Below, one piece after another: positions 34,814 through 45,718 of a stretch of 64,000 nucleotides of DNA (positions are counted from its first letter, which is position 1; each line of letters starts with the position of its first letter). A program made the translations under genes and the position numbers. Under the pieces are notes generated by a model. The model saw only the letters and a list, made by a program, of their open reading frames with translations, had not been told where the DNA came from and ran no database searches. The stretch comes from Chiridota heheva (lineage: Eukaryota > Echinodermata > Holothuroidea > Apodida > Chiridotidae). The stretch covers positions 707,501-771,500 of the forward strand of contig JAIGNY010000411.1 in the NCBI GenBank assembly GCA_020152595.1. The letters are read 5' to 3'.

Positions 34814-35860
34814 TTATTGGTTTGCATACAAAGATATTTCAATCATTTCTACTCATTACCATAATTTATATTGGGTGAAATAAGATTGATGTTATATCAT
34901 GAATATTCATCATGTGACATCATGAATATTTTTAAGTATGCAAATCATCTTACACCACTACTATACCTATGGTAGACACCAATACAATGTACTGTAACTA
35001 AATGTTTACCTTCTTGTATACGACTATATATATATATATATATATATGCAAAAATATCTTTGCATACAACTTAATATATCAAATGAAGCTTAATGTATAT
35101 TATGTAACATTATGTTATGTAATATAGTAAAATAACTATATGCTATCCATTTCACCTATGTTATGTAACAGCATGTTACATAATATAGTAAGTAACATTA
35201 CCATGTGCTAGTAACATTACCATGTGCTAGTAACATTACCATGTGCTAGTAACATTACCATGTGCTAGTAACATTACCATGTGCTATTCATTTCACTAAT
35301 GCTAACAGCATGTTACATAATATAGTAACATTACTATGTGCTCCCCATGTCACCTATGGTGGGTTGTATATCCGATGCCATGTATTTTATAGTACATTTC
35401 TGTTAAAAAATACGTGCAAGATAAAAAATTGCCTAAATTTGCAGCTTAAAAATAGATTTGAATATTGAATTAAATGAAGCAATGTGAAACATGTTAAGTC
35501 CAACTGCCATCATATACTCAAAACGAGAAGAATAGCATGGGATATAATTGAGGCCACAATCTATATTGAATATTTATACATGAATATTAATATTCAGTTG
35601 TCGCGATAACAGTTAATATTGAATATTCATAATAATTGATGTACAATTGAGGCTCAATTATACTGAATATTCATGTTTAATTGTAGCAACAGTTAATATT
35701 GAATATTCATATTGATGTACAAGTTTATACTAAATATTCATGTTTAAATGTAGCAACAGTTATTATTGAATATTTATGATATTGATGTAAAATTAAGCAT
35801 CAGGTTATACTGAATATTCATGTTCAATTGTAGTAACAATTAATATCAAATCAATCCATA
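34680..35860. repeat. AT-rich GAATATTCAT palindromic repeats
   Basis: Units of ~65-80 bp around GTTAATATTGAATATTCAT and TACTGAATATTCATGTTTAATTG. They overlap both copies of the duplication and continue past it to 35860. Confidence 0.8.
34814..35704 (+). repeat. tandem duplication, copy B (891 bp)
   Basis: Direct partner of 33852-34813. Five units of the 19 bp VNTR (35190-35285) against nine in copy A account for most of the length difference. Confidence 0.95.
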
Positions 35861-37630
35861 CTTTGGGTAACTGGAATTCTGTCTACTTTTATAATTGATA
35901 AGATATCAGGGGATACCTCATCAATGACCGATAAATATGATTAAAGGCCATCTATCGTGATTACAATGTGGCAGCGTACATTTGACTCCAAAACTATTAC
36001 TGATTGGCCTATCATTATAAGTGCACATTGGACCATTGTATTTTGACCAATCAAAACCCAAGAATCTATTTACCTCCACATTAGAAATGATAACTGGCAT
36101 TTGAATTGATTGATTCCTTTTCATATTACAATACACTACCAGAGATTTCTCTTAATTGCAAACAGTACAGGTTCCAAATGCATCCCTAGCCATTATTATT
36201 GTCAGTTCCGGCAAACGTGCTAAAACAACCTAATACACCCTAAGACTTGTCAGTCACCAATTCTTGCCAATCCCGATATCAAAAGTTGATCAATTCCGTT
36301 ATACCGCAAAAACTATTTTCTAAATTTCATCCGCCACGTAGAAGAAAATAAATACTAAGTGAATTCGTTACATACCATTCATAGACCCATCCATATGACT
36401 AAGTTTCCGAGTACTATGTTACAAAATATGTTGCCCCATGTTGTCAATTCTAAAATTGTGTAGCTTTTATTGCACTATGCAGGCAGTAAAGAAAGTCATA
36501 CCGATACTGGAGGTTGGAGTGAAAGGTGAAAATTTTACGAGCAAACTGAGACCTAGAAATATGTTACAGTTTTTGATAATCAAACTATTTTCATTAAAAA
36601 AATAATAACAAAATATGCTTAAAATTGCTACATACAAGATAGGAAATTATTGTGTATTTGTCTATGGGTAAACAACAGAAACTTAAATAGTAGATGTTGA
36701 GTAGTGATCATACTCAGTAACCCATCACACTCCCCCCCTATGTACATAAGATGCCCTCACCATTCCATATTTTATTTTTGAAATGATATTATAATACATT
36801 ATTAAATAATCTAAGCTTGGAAATGTTCTATATGATTCTATGTTACTTTAGAAAAAAACAAAACAAGTTCCCGCTTAAAAATAAGATTACGGTAATTTAG
36901 AAATCAACAATCTTATCAATAAAACCCTAATTTAATGCTGACGTAGTTAAACTAATGCACGTCTTTTACCATAAGAGATTGTCTCAAAGAAGGCTGATTT
37001 CTGAATTCACATTAATCAAGTGCAACTATTATCTTTCTAACAAAATACTGTCAAGTTTCTTATTCTAAAGGTTTTTAAACCCGTTCTGCCACAAATAATT
37101 TATTCACGATAAGCTCGGCTTGTGACGATGGTATACAATTGAAAACAAAATACATCTAAACTACAAGAATATAAAACGCTTTAGTAATGATGAAATAAAT
37201 GAATAAACAAAGATCAGTAAGAAAAGGTATGTTTGGTTTTTGAGGGGGATTCAAACAGGATCACATAGGGATCAAACAATAATATGATCAGTGAGATGGG
37301 GGTATAGGGCAAGGGAGGGGGTGACACATGATTAATGACTATCTGGAATAAGTTAATACAACATTGGTGGGATTACAAACTGAAGGTGTTTAAACAAATT
37401 AAGTCATTAACATAAATCAAACCAATCTTTGATTGACTTTCATTTTGTCAAAAGTTGTGACAGCAATTTAAGCACAAAAGCTGAACCCTCCCCCTCCCGC
37501 GTGTTGTTACTGACATGATATAAATCTATGAATCAGTAATTGGTTTGTTAAGAATAAATCTATAACATTTGACAAATTCCGTTCAATTTTGCAGATGCAT
37601 CTTTAACCTGACACGAGTAAGAACGGTCAG
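35861..37630. other. no gene seen
   Basis: AT-rich sequence downstream of dlg, without conserved frame or clear repeats. Confidence 0.4.
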
Positions 37631-37639
37631 ACACATTAC

Positions 37640-37900
37640 TTTGATTCACATATATTGAAAACATTAATTAGATCCCCATGTATTGAAAACTCATGATCCC
37701 ATATATTGAAAACCTTGGTCAGATCCCCATATATTGAAAACCTTGGTCAGATCCCCATATATTGAAAACCTTGGTCAGATCTCCATATATTGAAAACTTC
37801 ACTTAGATCCCCATGTATTGAAAACTCAAGATCCCCATATATTGAAAATATTACTTAACATCTCCATATTTTAAAAACATTACTTAGATCCCATATATTG
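37640..37900 (+). repeat. minisatellite AGATCCCCATATATTGAAAACCTTGGTC (~28 bp)
   Basis: About nine units. The central three are near-perfect and the outer ones are truncated or diverged. Confidence 0.9.
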
Positions 37901-39851
37901 AGTACATGTTAATTTGAAGTATTTAACAAAAGCTCTCTAACATAAATAATTAAGATCCAATGAAATAATTTCTTGTTAAGAATTGAATACTTTCTGATAA
38001 CCTCCTAACAAAAACGCTTTGATACCTCCTATAGAGACAAAGAGACATTAAGCCACCATGATGACCATCAAAATAATCGGAAAAGTAAAGGAAATGTTCA
38101 GTCAAAATATTCAAGTATCAAGATTATAAATAATATCTTTTGTTTTAGCTGGACAGGGCTAGGTTTCTTCAACAGCATTCAAATATTGTTATTCAAGGAT
38201 AAATAGAGTTTACAAACAATGGGATATTCCAGCAATTAAAGGGGGAATCCCAACAATAAAAAGAGGGAATCAACAATATGAAAGGGAACCCTAACCCTAA
38301 CTGGGGAACCCAGGCACTGACATCTACTTTTTCTCAAAAAGATAAGAGAACAAAACAGGATTCATTTCCAAACTTTCTTCAAAAAGATGCTCAACACATA
38401 AAAACTCCTTACAAAACCCATACCTACTTGTGGAACCCTTGAAACTCCTCACCAAAGGGTTGAAAATAAACAGATCCCCCATACCCTATTCTGTGATAAA
38501 TTAAGTTTAGACTTGGAACTTCCTTGTCTGAGAGACATTCAGTACCGCTGCATGCAAGAGAAGAATTTTTGTTCAGCTCTAGGTACTACAAAATATTGTG
38601 TCACCCTCTTTCAAGCTAAGTGCTACTTTAAAGTTTTCTAAAAAGCATGACATTTTAAAACAGCTGGCGGCCGAAAGGTGAGGGCGAATTTTTCTTGTGT
38701 CTCAAGAATATTCGAGCACACTTTTCGTGCACGTGATGGTACTGATAACCTTTGATACCAATGTTCATATTAATCATAAAATATTGTTTTTTTGAATACT
38801 CTACTCTTTCAACGATACGAGTATCAAAAGTTAGACCTGTGTCACCTCATAATTCCGTTAATTTAGCAGAGATGACGCCCTCACTCTTCGACCGGGAGCT
38901 CTGTTAATCTTCATACATCTACAGGCGGCATTTCCTGTTCCAGACTTTCATCTTATTCTTCCCGATGATAATTGTCAAGAGCAAAGTCTGCTCAGCTATA
39001 GGCATTTTGCAATCTAAGTAACTACCGGCATGGCATTAACGTAACATCAGTTCTATACTTTCTGAGCCTTACTAACCAAAAAAACAAGATATAAATTGGC
39101 AATTTCTTTGATTTCTGAAGGTACAAAAGACATACACATGATAATCAATGATTTCAAAAGCAACGATATGATTATTTTTCAATATAATCAACTGCAACTT
39201 GAATGCTTTCCACAGACTGTTGGTATTACGTAACTAAAAATCTTGAGATGTGATAAAACATTACTTGAAGATGTTTTCAGCGCAGCCTTCCATTTCGAGC
39301 TCAGCTTAAATCTTCGTAGCCCTCCTTGTCTTGTGCAGCACTTATATAACATTTCCAATCGCTGTTGGAGCTTTTGCAGCAAACATTACCGGACCAAATC
39401 CTTTGAGGCATTGAAAATATTACCGGAGCTGTATATCAATTGGCTGCAGTATCTCAAAATTCATCAATACTGCTAAAAAAAATTTTTTGTCGATTTGAAG
39501 GAGGCTTTGTCAACTTTAATGTACATTTTGTCAACTTTTGTTTATGATCTAATGGTAATGAACTGCATCAAGCCTGTTTAATCTGTAATTATGAAATAAA
39601 TGGCTCAGACAATTCAATGTGCTGGTCAATTTCATGACTTATTGTTAATTTTATGACTCACTGTCAATTTCATGACTGATTGTCAATTTTATGACTCACT
39701 GTCAATCTAAATGGCGAACAGTTCCGCAGAATTCGCCATCTTGTAGCCTCTGTTGAAATTATGAGTCTGTAAAACTATCCTCACGTATCTATTGAATGGA
39801 AACCACACGGAACGCACCATATCTTAGCAGGTAAAGTTACTTCAACTTCTT
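37901..39851. other. 3' flank / presumed 3' UTR side of dlg; no separate gene seen
   Basis: Contains one member of a dispersed ~240 bp repeat (38660-38900, partner 47585-47815). Also holds a short array of ~20 bp units TGTCAATTTCATGACTGAT at 39625-39712. The transcript end was not located. Confidence 0.45.
38660..38900 (+). repeat. dispersed ~240 bp repeat, copy 1
   Basis: Starts AGCTGGCGGCCGAAAGGTGA and shares many blocks in order with 47585-47815: GAGGGCG, GTCTCAA-AATATTC, ATCACACTTTT, TTTGATACxAATGTTCA, TTTCAACGA, AGTATCAA and CTCxGACCxGGA. Confidence 0.8.
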
Positions 39852-39958
39852 CTAAATCTTCTCCTTGGCAGGGACCCAGATTGTCGGACCCGAATTATCT
39901 TCGATGATAGCCTTTGTTTGTTCATACATCTCATCCATTGTTTCTCCCATAACAATAG
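39852..39958 (-). CDS. dlg: dlg terminal coding exon and stop
   Basis: Acceptor ttttgtttcag, then CT completing Ala, then [34 protein letters not shown] and TAG. It is 107 nt. It matches the Dlg C-terminus (TAIVQGDTLEDIYNQ...[12 protein letters not shown]), with the final residue Ile instead of Leu. The 3' UTR should continue to lower coordinates. No convincing poly(A) signal was pinned down. Confidence 0.96.
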
Positions 39959-40284
39959 CTGAAACAAAAGAACAGAGGTAGAATTCTTTGAATTATGGGT
40001 GAGACTGACGATAATGAAGGTAAATTAGCACCAGTGTTAAATGTGTTTTAAAGAAAATATATTTAACTTTTTTACTATTTGAATTATTTTTCCTTGAACT
40101 TTCTTCAGGGGGTACATTACAATTACCCATACTAGATTATGTTTTACTACTTTCCTGACGTATCCAATGGTTTTTAAGCTACAAATTCACATGACGAAAT
40201 ATGTGTACAAACTGAGAGAAATCTGAGGCTGTGACATCACAACTCGTCCGATTATCTCCGCCAACAAAATTTGTTTAAGTTTGT

Positions 40285-41095
40285 TTGTCTGTCATCAAAG
40301 TATCTCAAGAACTGATGATTGGATTCTGACCAAAATTGGTGTGTGGTTTTGTTACTGCCTCAAGATGAAGTGGTAAAATTGGAGACATATTGGAATGGGG
40401 GAAGGGTGCAAATGGGGGGTGGGAATATTTTTAGGGCAAGATTTATCAAGACTTAGTTGAAACTTTCCATTGGAATGTGCTGAACAATGAGCTCATGCCA
40501 TGAAAAAACAGCCATACAATTAAATTTGTCTTTCATCAAGATATCTCAAGAACTGATAACTGGATTTAAATTGAATTTGGTGTGTGGTTTTTTACTGTTT
40601 AAAGAAGAAGTAATTACATTTTGAGACATGTGAACAGAGGAAGAGTGCAAATGGGAGGAGGGGGTGTTTGCCTCTGTTTATTTGTCTGTCTGTCATCAAG
40701 ATATCTCAAGAAGTGATAATTAAATTAGGATTAAATGTGGTGTGTGGTTTTGTTACTGCTTAAGAAAGAAGTGCTTAAAATTTGAGACATATTGGAACAG
40801 GGAAAGGGTGAAAATAGGAAGAAGGGGGTGGGGACATGTTATTGCCTCTAGTTTGTCTGTCATCACATCTCAAGAACTGATGATTGGATTTAGATTAACT
40901 TTGGTGTGTGGTTTTGTTACTGCTTAAGAATGAAGTGAATACAATTTGGGACTTCTTAAAAAAGGGGAGAGTAGAAATAAGGAGTGGGGATATTTTTAGG
41001 GCAAGATTTATCAAGACTTAGTTGAAACTTTCCATTGAAATGTGCTGAACAATGAGCTCATGCCATGAAAAAACAGCCATGCAATGAAATTTTGG
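40285..41095 (+). repeat. tandem ~160-230 bp repeats in dlg intron 9
   Basis: Four units, each with TTTGTCTGTCATCAxxATATCTCAAGAACTGATGATTGGATT and GGTGTGTGGTTTTGTTACTGC. Units 1 and 4 also share AGGGCAAGATTTATCAAGACTTAGTTG. Confidence 0.85.
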
Positions 41096-41449
41096 GACTC
41101 AAAGTAAATCAAGAGAAGTGGTCTCTGGTATCATAGAAATAAAAACAATTGGTTTCTGCCATGAATGAAAATGATGGAATGTGAATCTACCCTGTATAGA
41201 ACTCAAACAATGAATGTTTAGTCTGAATTAAACTGAAAACAATGATCACAAGTGATGATCCTCAAGTGTTTAGAATGTAAATGGCCATAAGGATCAACAG
41301 TGAGAAAGAGATTGCTTGGTGTTACTGGGTGGGTTGAGAGTTTCTGAGGTAGATTGTATTCCGGTGGAGAATGAACAGGGGCGAAGGTGTGCAGAGTGCT
41401 AAAATTCTACTTTCACTTGTTTTTACACAAATGACACCAAACTTTAAAC

Positions 41450-41570
41450 TTGAATATCTCCTTAACGGAATAAGATTTTGGAATGTCTTCTTCACCATTT
41501 TGTTTCTTTTAAAGTCCTCTGTCATATTAGATAAACTTGCTTGACCCCTGAACTAATCCATTAATGGTCC
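41450..41570 (+). repeat. single copy of the 61.2 kb ~115 bp unit
   Basis: ATCTCCTTAACGGAATAAGA...CTTGACCCCTGAACTAATCC matches the units at 61165-61735. The last 61 kb unit shares its GCTTGACCCCTG variant. Confidence 0.85.
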
Positions 41571-41913
41571 CATTCTATATTTTGAATTATATAAGCTCAA
41601 GTTGCCTCTAGATGTTGTCAGACCTTTAAGGTGCAAATAAAAGTTAACAAACAAAAAAATATTTAAAGGCACAATGTTAAAGATGACCTCTTCTCTTAAG
41701 AGCTTGAACGCATTCTACCACAGACATCATGTATATGACTAAGAAGGTACCAGGGCTGTCATTCCTGGGGGAAGGGGGTGGACAGGGGAGGGATAAGTCC
41801 CCACTTTTTAAAGAATTTAAAAAAAAGAAATAAGGTTGTGAAAAATAATGTCCCCTCCTCACTTTGTGATGGAAAAGTATGGTCTCATTCCCCCTCCAAG
41901 AAGAATTACCTAC

Positions 41914-42115
41914 CAGTGAAATACTCTGCAAAGTCCTGCTCCAACTTTAATGCTCTCTCGTACGTCTTTCTGGCTTGCTCCTCCGACATCCTCTTATTCA
42001 TCTCCACGATGCTTTCAAAGGAGATCGGTTTCAGAAAGATAGCGATGGGATGGAGTTGAGCTACTTGGAGACGTTTGATGGCGTTGCCGCTCACGTCTAA
42101 AATGCAGTGCTTGCC
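41914..42115 (-). CDS. dlg: dlg GK-domain exon 3
   Basis: Acceptor ttatttag precedes [60 protein letters not shown] and DFAEYFT, with a final G before donor gtaggt. It is 202 nt (67 codons plus 1). It is almost residue-for-residue the Dlg GK lid and C-lobe ([27 protein letters not shown] in the family). Confidence 0.97.
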
Positions 42116-42829
42116 CTAAATAAGGGGAAAACGTAGTTTGTCACTAAAGGTGGATCAAATGAAGTATTGTATCTCCTGATACAAAAAAAAAAAAAAAAAA
42201 AGTGTTTGCTTTCAACAACCGAATGTTTTCTGCAACAAAAGCATTATGCTATGATATTATGTCATGCAGAATACAAACACATAGTAATCCATCTAAATAT
42301 TGCGATTGAAAAGTTCCTCAAATTGTGACTGCGAAGCCAGGTATAAAATTCAGTTCATATGATATTTTCATACCAATATTTTCAACTGCCTGTTATACCC
42401 CTTGATAAACAAATAATAAAACTTATTAGATTTTTTAATGGTGCAACAAGCTTATCCGTAAACCCCACATATCCAGAGCAAAATAACATGGCTGTTTATT
42501 GTGGGGCCCAGAATGTCAAATTCCACAAGTGGACTAATTGGCCCATTGATCTGCTTTTTTCTTTCTTTCAAAGAAAAGTTTTAATATCTCACGAAGTAAT
42601 GAAGTATGATCAAAAAGAATGTATCGCTTTGTTTACCAATTTAACCTAAGCAACACAAGTAAGGGATAAGACCGACGATACACCATTTATTCCAGCTTTT
42701 GATATCCTGAAGTTTTACTAGTGTTTTTGTTTCCTAATGCAGCGGCACATGAAGCAGAGGACAAACTGCCCCTGAAATGATTTACTTCACCTTTCTGGTT
42801 GGATGCTTTCTTTCCGAATGGGAGGTGAA

Positions 42830-43035
42830 ATTGGGAAATTATTCAAATATATTGCAAAAAGTTGTACACTTGAAGCAAAATTGGTAAAATTATTAGAACT
42901 TTAAGAAAAATTTGGCAAAAATTCTAAAGTATTGATGAAAATTTCCCAAAAATTGAAGCAAATTTACCAAAAATGAGGGCACTTTCCCAAAGAGTGAAGA
43001 TTTCTCAAAAATTGAAGATTTCCTAATTGGTAACA
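42830..43035. repeat. GGAAATTTCC-unit element in dlg intron 8
   Basis: Leader GGGAAATTATTCAAATA followed by units ATTTCCCAAAAATTGAAGCAA. GCAGCGGCACATGA at 42741 resembles the left TIR and CCTTCCTATGCCTTC at 43130 the right TIR of the 29086 family. Confidence 0.7.
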
Positions 43036-43109
43036 AGGTAAGATGGAAATTTAATTTACCATCGCAATTTTTCTGCTTGTAACTGAGACATTTGTTGGGG
43101 TTCTTCCCC

Positions 43110-43610
43110 CCCCCCCCGCCCACTGAAAGTTAACCCTTCCTATGCCTTCTCTCTCCCACTGAGAGTTAACCCTTCCTATGCCTTCTCTCCCCCCTCTAAG
43201 AGTTAACCCTTCCTATGCCTTCTCTACCCACTGAGAGTTAACCCTTCCCTTCCCCCACTGAAAGTTAATCCTTCCTATGCCTTTCCTCCCCCACTGAGAG
43301 TTAATCCTTCCTATGCCTTCCCTCCCCACTGAGAGATAACCCTTCCTATGCCTTCTCTCCCCACTAGGAGTTAACCCTTCCTGTGCCTTCTCTCCCCACT
43401 GAGAATTAACCCTTCCCTCCCCACTGAGAGTTAATTCTTCCTATCCCTTCCCTTCCCCCACTGAGAGTTAACCCTTCCTATGCCTTCCCTCCCCCACTGA
43501 GAGTATAACCCTTCATATGCATTCCCTCCTCCCACTGAGAGTTAATCCTTCCTATGCCTTCCCTCCCCACCCCGCCTTTCCTCACTGAGACTTAACCCTT
43601 CCTATGCTAT
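43110..43610 (+). repeat. minisatellite CCCACTGAGAGTTAACCCTTCCTATGCCTTCTCTCC (~36 bp), intron 8
   Basis: About 14 units, some shortened. TTCCTATGCC in every unit matches the right terminal sequence of the neighbouring hAT-like element family, so the array may have grown out of a transposon end. Confidence 0.9.
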
Positions 43611-43660
43611 AATGACTTACTGAAAAGAGTTTTCACTCTCTGTAAATCTTGCAGTCTTAC

Positions 43661-43833
43661 CTTTTCAGCCACTTCTTTGACAGACGCTACACTGGTACCG
43701 TAGAGGTTGTCATTGTACTGACCAGCTTCAATGAACAGGTGGTTCTGAATGTCTGTTTCCATCTTCTCTCTTGATTCTACGAAATGGTAATCCCTGCCGT
43801 CAACTTCATGGGGTCTTCTTGGTCTTGTTGTAT
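43661..43833 (-). CDS. dlg: dlg GK-domain exon 2
   Basis: Acceptor tgtaacag, then AT completing His (C|AT), then [57 protein letters not shown], then donor gtaaga in phase 0. It is 173 nt. It carries the GK core signature (TRP...[23 protein letters not shown]). A degraded copy of its 5' end with the acceptor lies 164 bp upstream in the sense direction (see 43950-44017). Confidence 0.96.
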
Positions 43834-43949
43834 CTGTTACAACACGTCAAAATATTCAAAACTTTTGCTCTTGTAAGTTACGATAAATATAAACTGTAGG
43901 TTAGCAAAGGCGGGTCCAGGGAGGGTTCTAAAACCCTCCACCCCATCCC

Positions 43950-44017
43950 AGTAATCCCTACCGCCAACCTTATGGGGCATTCTTCGTCTTGTTGTATCTG
44001 TTATGAGTCAAAATATT
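43950..44017 (-). pseudogene. partial duplicate of dlg GK exon 2 acceptor and 5' end
   Basis: About 65 bp repeat the start of the exon at 43661-43833 and its upstream intron, 164 bp further upstream in sense. The acceptor AACAG|ATACAACAAGA is kept (pseudo-exon start at 43997). The reading becomes TTRRRMPHKVGGRDYW before homology ends, and I see no good donor. It is therefore a decayed tandem duplicate and a possible decoy 3' splice site. Confidence 0.8.
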
Positions 44018-44120
44018 GAGTTGGAACAGCTTGTAGTATGTGGAAAATTGAGGGCAAAAGAAGCAGAGGAAGGCAGCGAGTTAAATATGTCCGAAGCCTA
44101 AACAAGTGGGCAACCAACAA

Positions 44121-44250
44121 CAGCCTAAGTAACAATAAGTGTATGCCAGCCTAAGTAACAATAAGTGTATGCCAGCCTAAGTAACAATAAGTGTATGCCA
44201 GCCTAAGTAACAATAAGTGTATGCCAGCCTAAGTAACAATAAGTTTATGC
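44121..44250 (+). repeat. 26 bp minisatellite in dlg intron 7, 5 units
   Basis: Five nearly perfect copies of CAGCCTAAGTAACAATAAGTGTATGC. Confidence 0.95.
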
Positions 44251-44391
44251 ATTTAGCTCTAAACAGAAGTGACTGGACGGCCATAATCGCCAATGTCTGT
44301 TCCAGACTCGACACAGAGAGAGAGAGATAAAAAAATATATATTACATTGAAACCATACTCTTAACAAGGACTCAATCGTAGCTTTACTTAC

Positions 44392-44493
44392 GAGGCACAC
44401 AACTTCCATATTGTTCTGGCATTTCGGATATAAGGTCATCGTTTATTCTGTCTTTTCCAGGACCAAGGATTATGACTGGTCGTACGTATTTCA
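44392..44493 (-). CDS. dlg: dlg GK-domain exon 1 (RPVIILGP)
   Basis: Acceptor ttttgcag precedes TG completing Val, then [20 protein letters not shown] and [13 protein letters not shown], with a final C before donor gtaagt. It is 102 nt (2 nt, 33 codons, 1 nt). It holds the degenerate P-loop GPGKDRIN, where Dlg has GPMKDRIN. This loop is why the Dlg GK fold does not act as a nucleotide kinase. Confidence 0.96.
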
Positions 44494-44909
44494 CTGCAAA
44501 AGAACAGAAAATCATTACAAAAACTCAGAAGAATAGGCGAAGAGGAATAAAGAAGAATAGACAAAGAGGAATAAAGAAGAATAGACAAAGAGGAATAACT
44601 ACTTCAAAATTCAATATCTCTTGATTCTCTTCAAAAGAAAAAAAAGAAAATAGGTGGGTAATTTAATGATGCCATACTAAGGGTAACCCTTGGCTGAAAT
44701 GTGGGGGAGCATTATTCTTAAGTCTCAATTAGCCAGTGTGGTGCACGGTCTGTGTTCCCCCCTTGCATGAAATCAAACAAAAATATATAACAAGGGTATA
44801 TGGAGAATCTGTGCCCTCTTGATGAATATCTACCTTCACAGCTGCACGGAACCATAAGAATTACAGACTTGGCCTCTCACAACTTACATGCATGAAGTCT
44901 GACCTTCTT

Positions 44910-45670
44910 GTTGTACGACAGGTTCATAAGAAAGAAGTCTTACCGTCTTGTTGTACAACAGGTTCATAAGAAAGAAGTCTTACGTCTTGTTGTACGACAG
45001 ATTCATAAGAAAGAAGTCTTAACTTTTTGTTGTACGACAGGTTCATAAAAAAGAAGTCTAACCTTCTTGTTGTACGACAGGTTCATAAGAAAGAAGTCTT
45101 ACGTCTTGTTGTACAACAGGTTCATAAGAAAGAAGTCTTACCTTCTTGTTGTACAACAGGTTCATAAGAAAGAAGTCTTACGTCTTGTTGTACGACAGAT
45201 TCATAAGAAAGAAGTCTTACGTCTTGTTGTACAACAGGTTCATAAGAAAGAAGTCTTAACCTTCTTGTCGTACGACAGGTTCATAAGAAAGAAGTCTTAC
45301 AGTCTTGTTGTACAACAGGTTCATAAGAAAAAGTCTTACGTCTTGTTGTACGACAGGTTCATAAGAAAGAAGTCTTAACTTCTTGTTGTACGACAGGTTC
45401 ATAAGAAAGTCTTTTGTATGACAGGTTCATAAGAAAGAAGTCTTACTGTCTTGTTGTACAACAGGTGCATAAGAAGTCTAACCTTCTTGTTGTACAACAG
45501 GTTCATAAGAAGTCTAACCTTCTTGTTGTACGACAGGTTCATAAGAAAGAAGTCTAACCTTCTTGTTGTACAACAGGTTCATAAGAAGTCTAACCTTCTT
45601 GTTGTACAACAGGTTCATAAGAAGTCTAACCTTCTTGTTGTACGACAGATTCATAAAAAAAAAGTCTTAC
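44910..45670 (-). repeat. minisatellite made of dlg exon 3' end plus splice donor
   Basis: About 20 head-to-tail units of 35-40 bp (one ~30 bp unit near 45420) sit in intron 6, directly abutting the functional exon. In the sense direction each unit is ttcttATGAACCTGT, then YGTACAACAAGA, then a donor-like GTAAGAC or GTTAGAC. That is the last ~33 nt of the 48-nt exon plus ~7 nt of intron. Units vary at CG/TG in the GTCGTAC/GTTGTAC position and at the donor: roughly half keep gtaag, others read gttag or are degraded. The unit near the exon carries GTTAG-type donors, while distal units more often have GTAAG. Confidence 0.93.
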
Positions 45671-45718
45671 CTTCTTGTTGTACGACAGGTTCATAAGAAA
45701 GAATGCTATCCTCTGCTC
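45671..45718 (-). CDS. dlg: dlg HOOK exon (ILSYEPVVQQE), source of the adjacent minisatellite
   Basis: Acceptor tctttacag, then GA completing Arg, then AEDSILSYEPVVQQE and a final G before donor gtaagac. It is 48 nt (2 nt, 15 codons, 1 nt). It matches GQEEYVLSYEPVNQQE, which precedes V[11 protein letters not shown] in Dlg. The exon's last ~33 nt and the first ~7 intron bases are repeated about twenty times immediately downstream in the sense direction (44910-45670). This copy is the one I take as functional because only it keeps the acceptor and the exon's 5' part. Confidence 0.95.

Noticed and set aside
44910-45670. CRISPR-like array of direct repeats
   Set aside because: There are no unique spacers, the units are contiguous and match a dlg exon end, and the DNA is eukaryotic.
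45067-45696. Plus-strand ORFs rich in VVQQVHKKEVL / FIRKKSYLL repeats
   Set aside because: Antisense reading of the exon-derived minisatellite. The real coding strand is minus.
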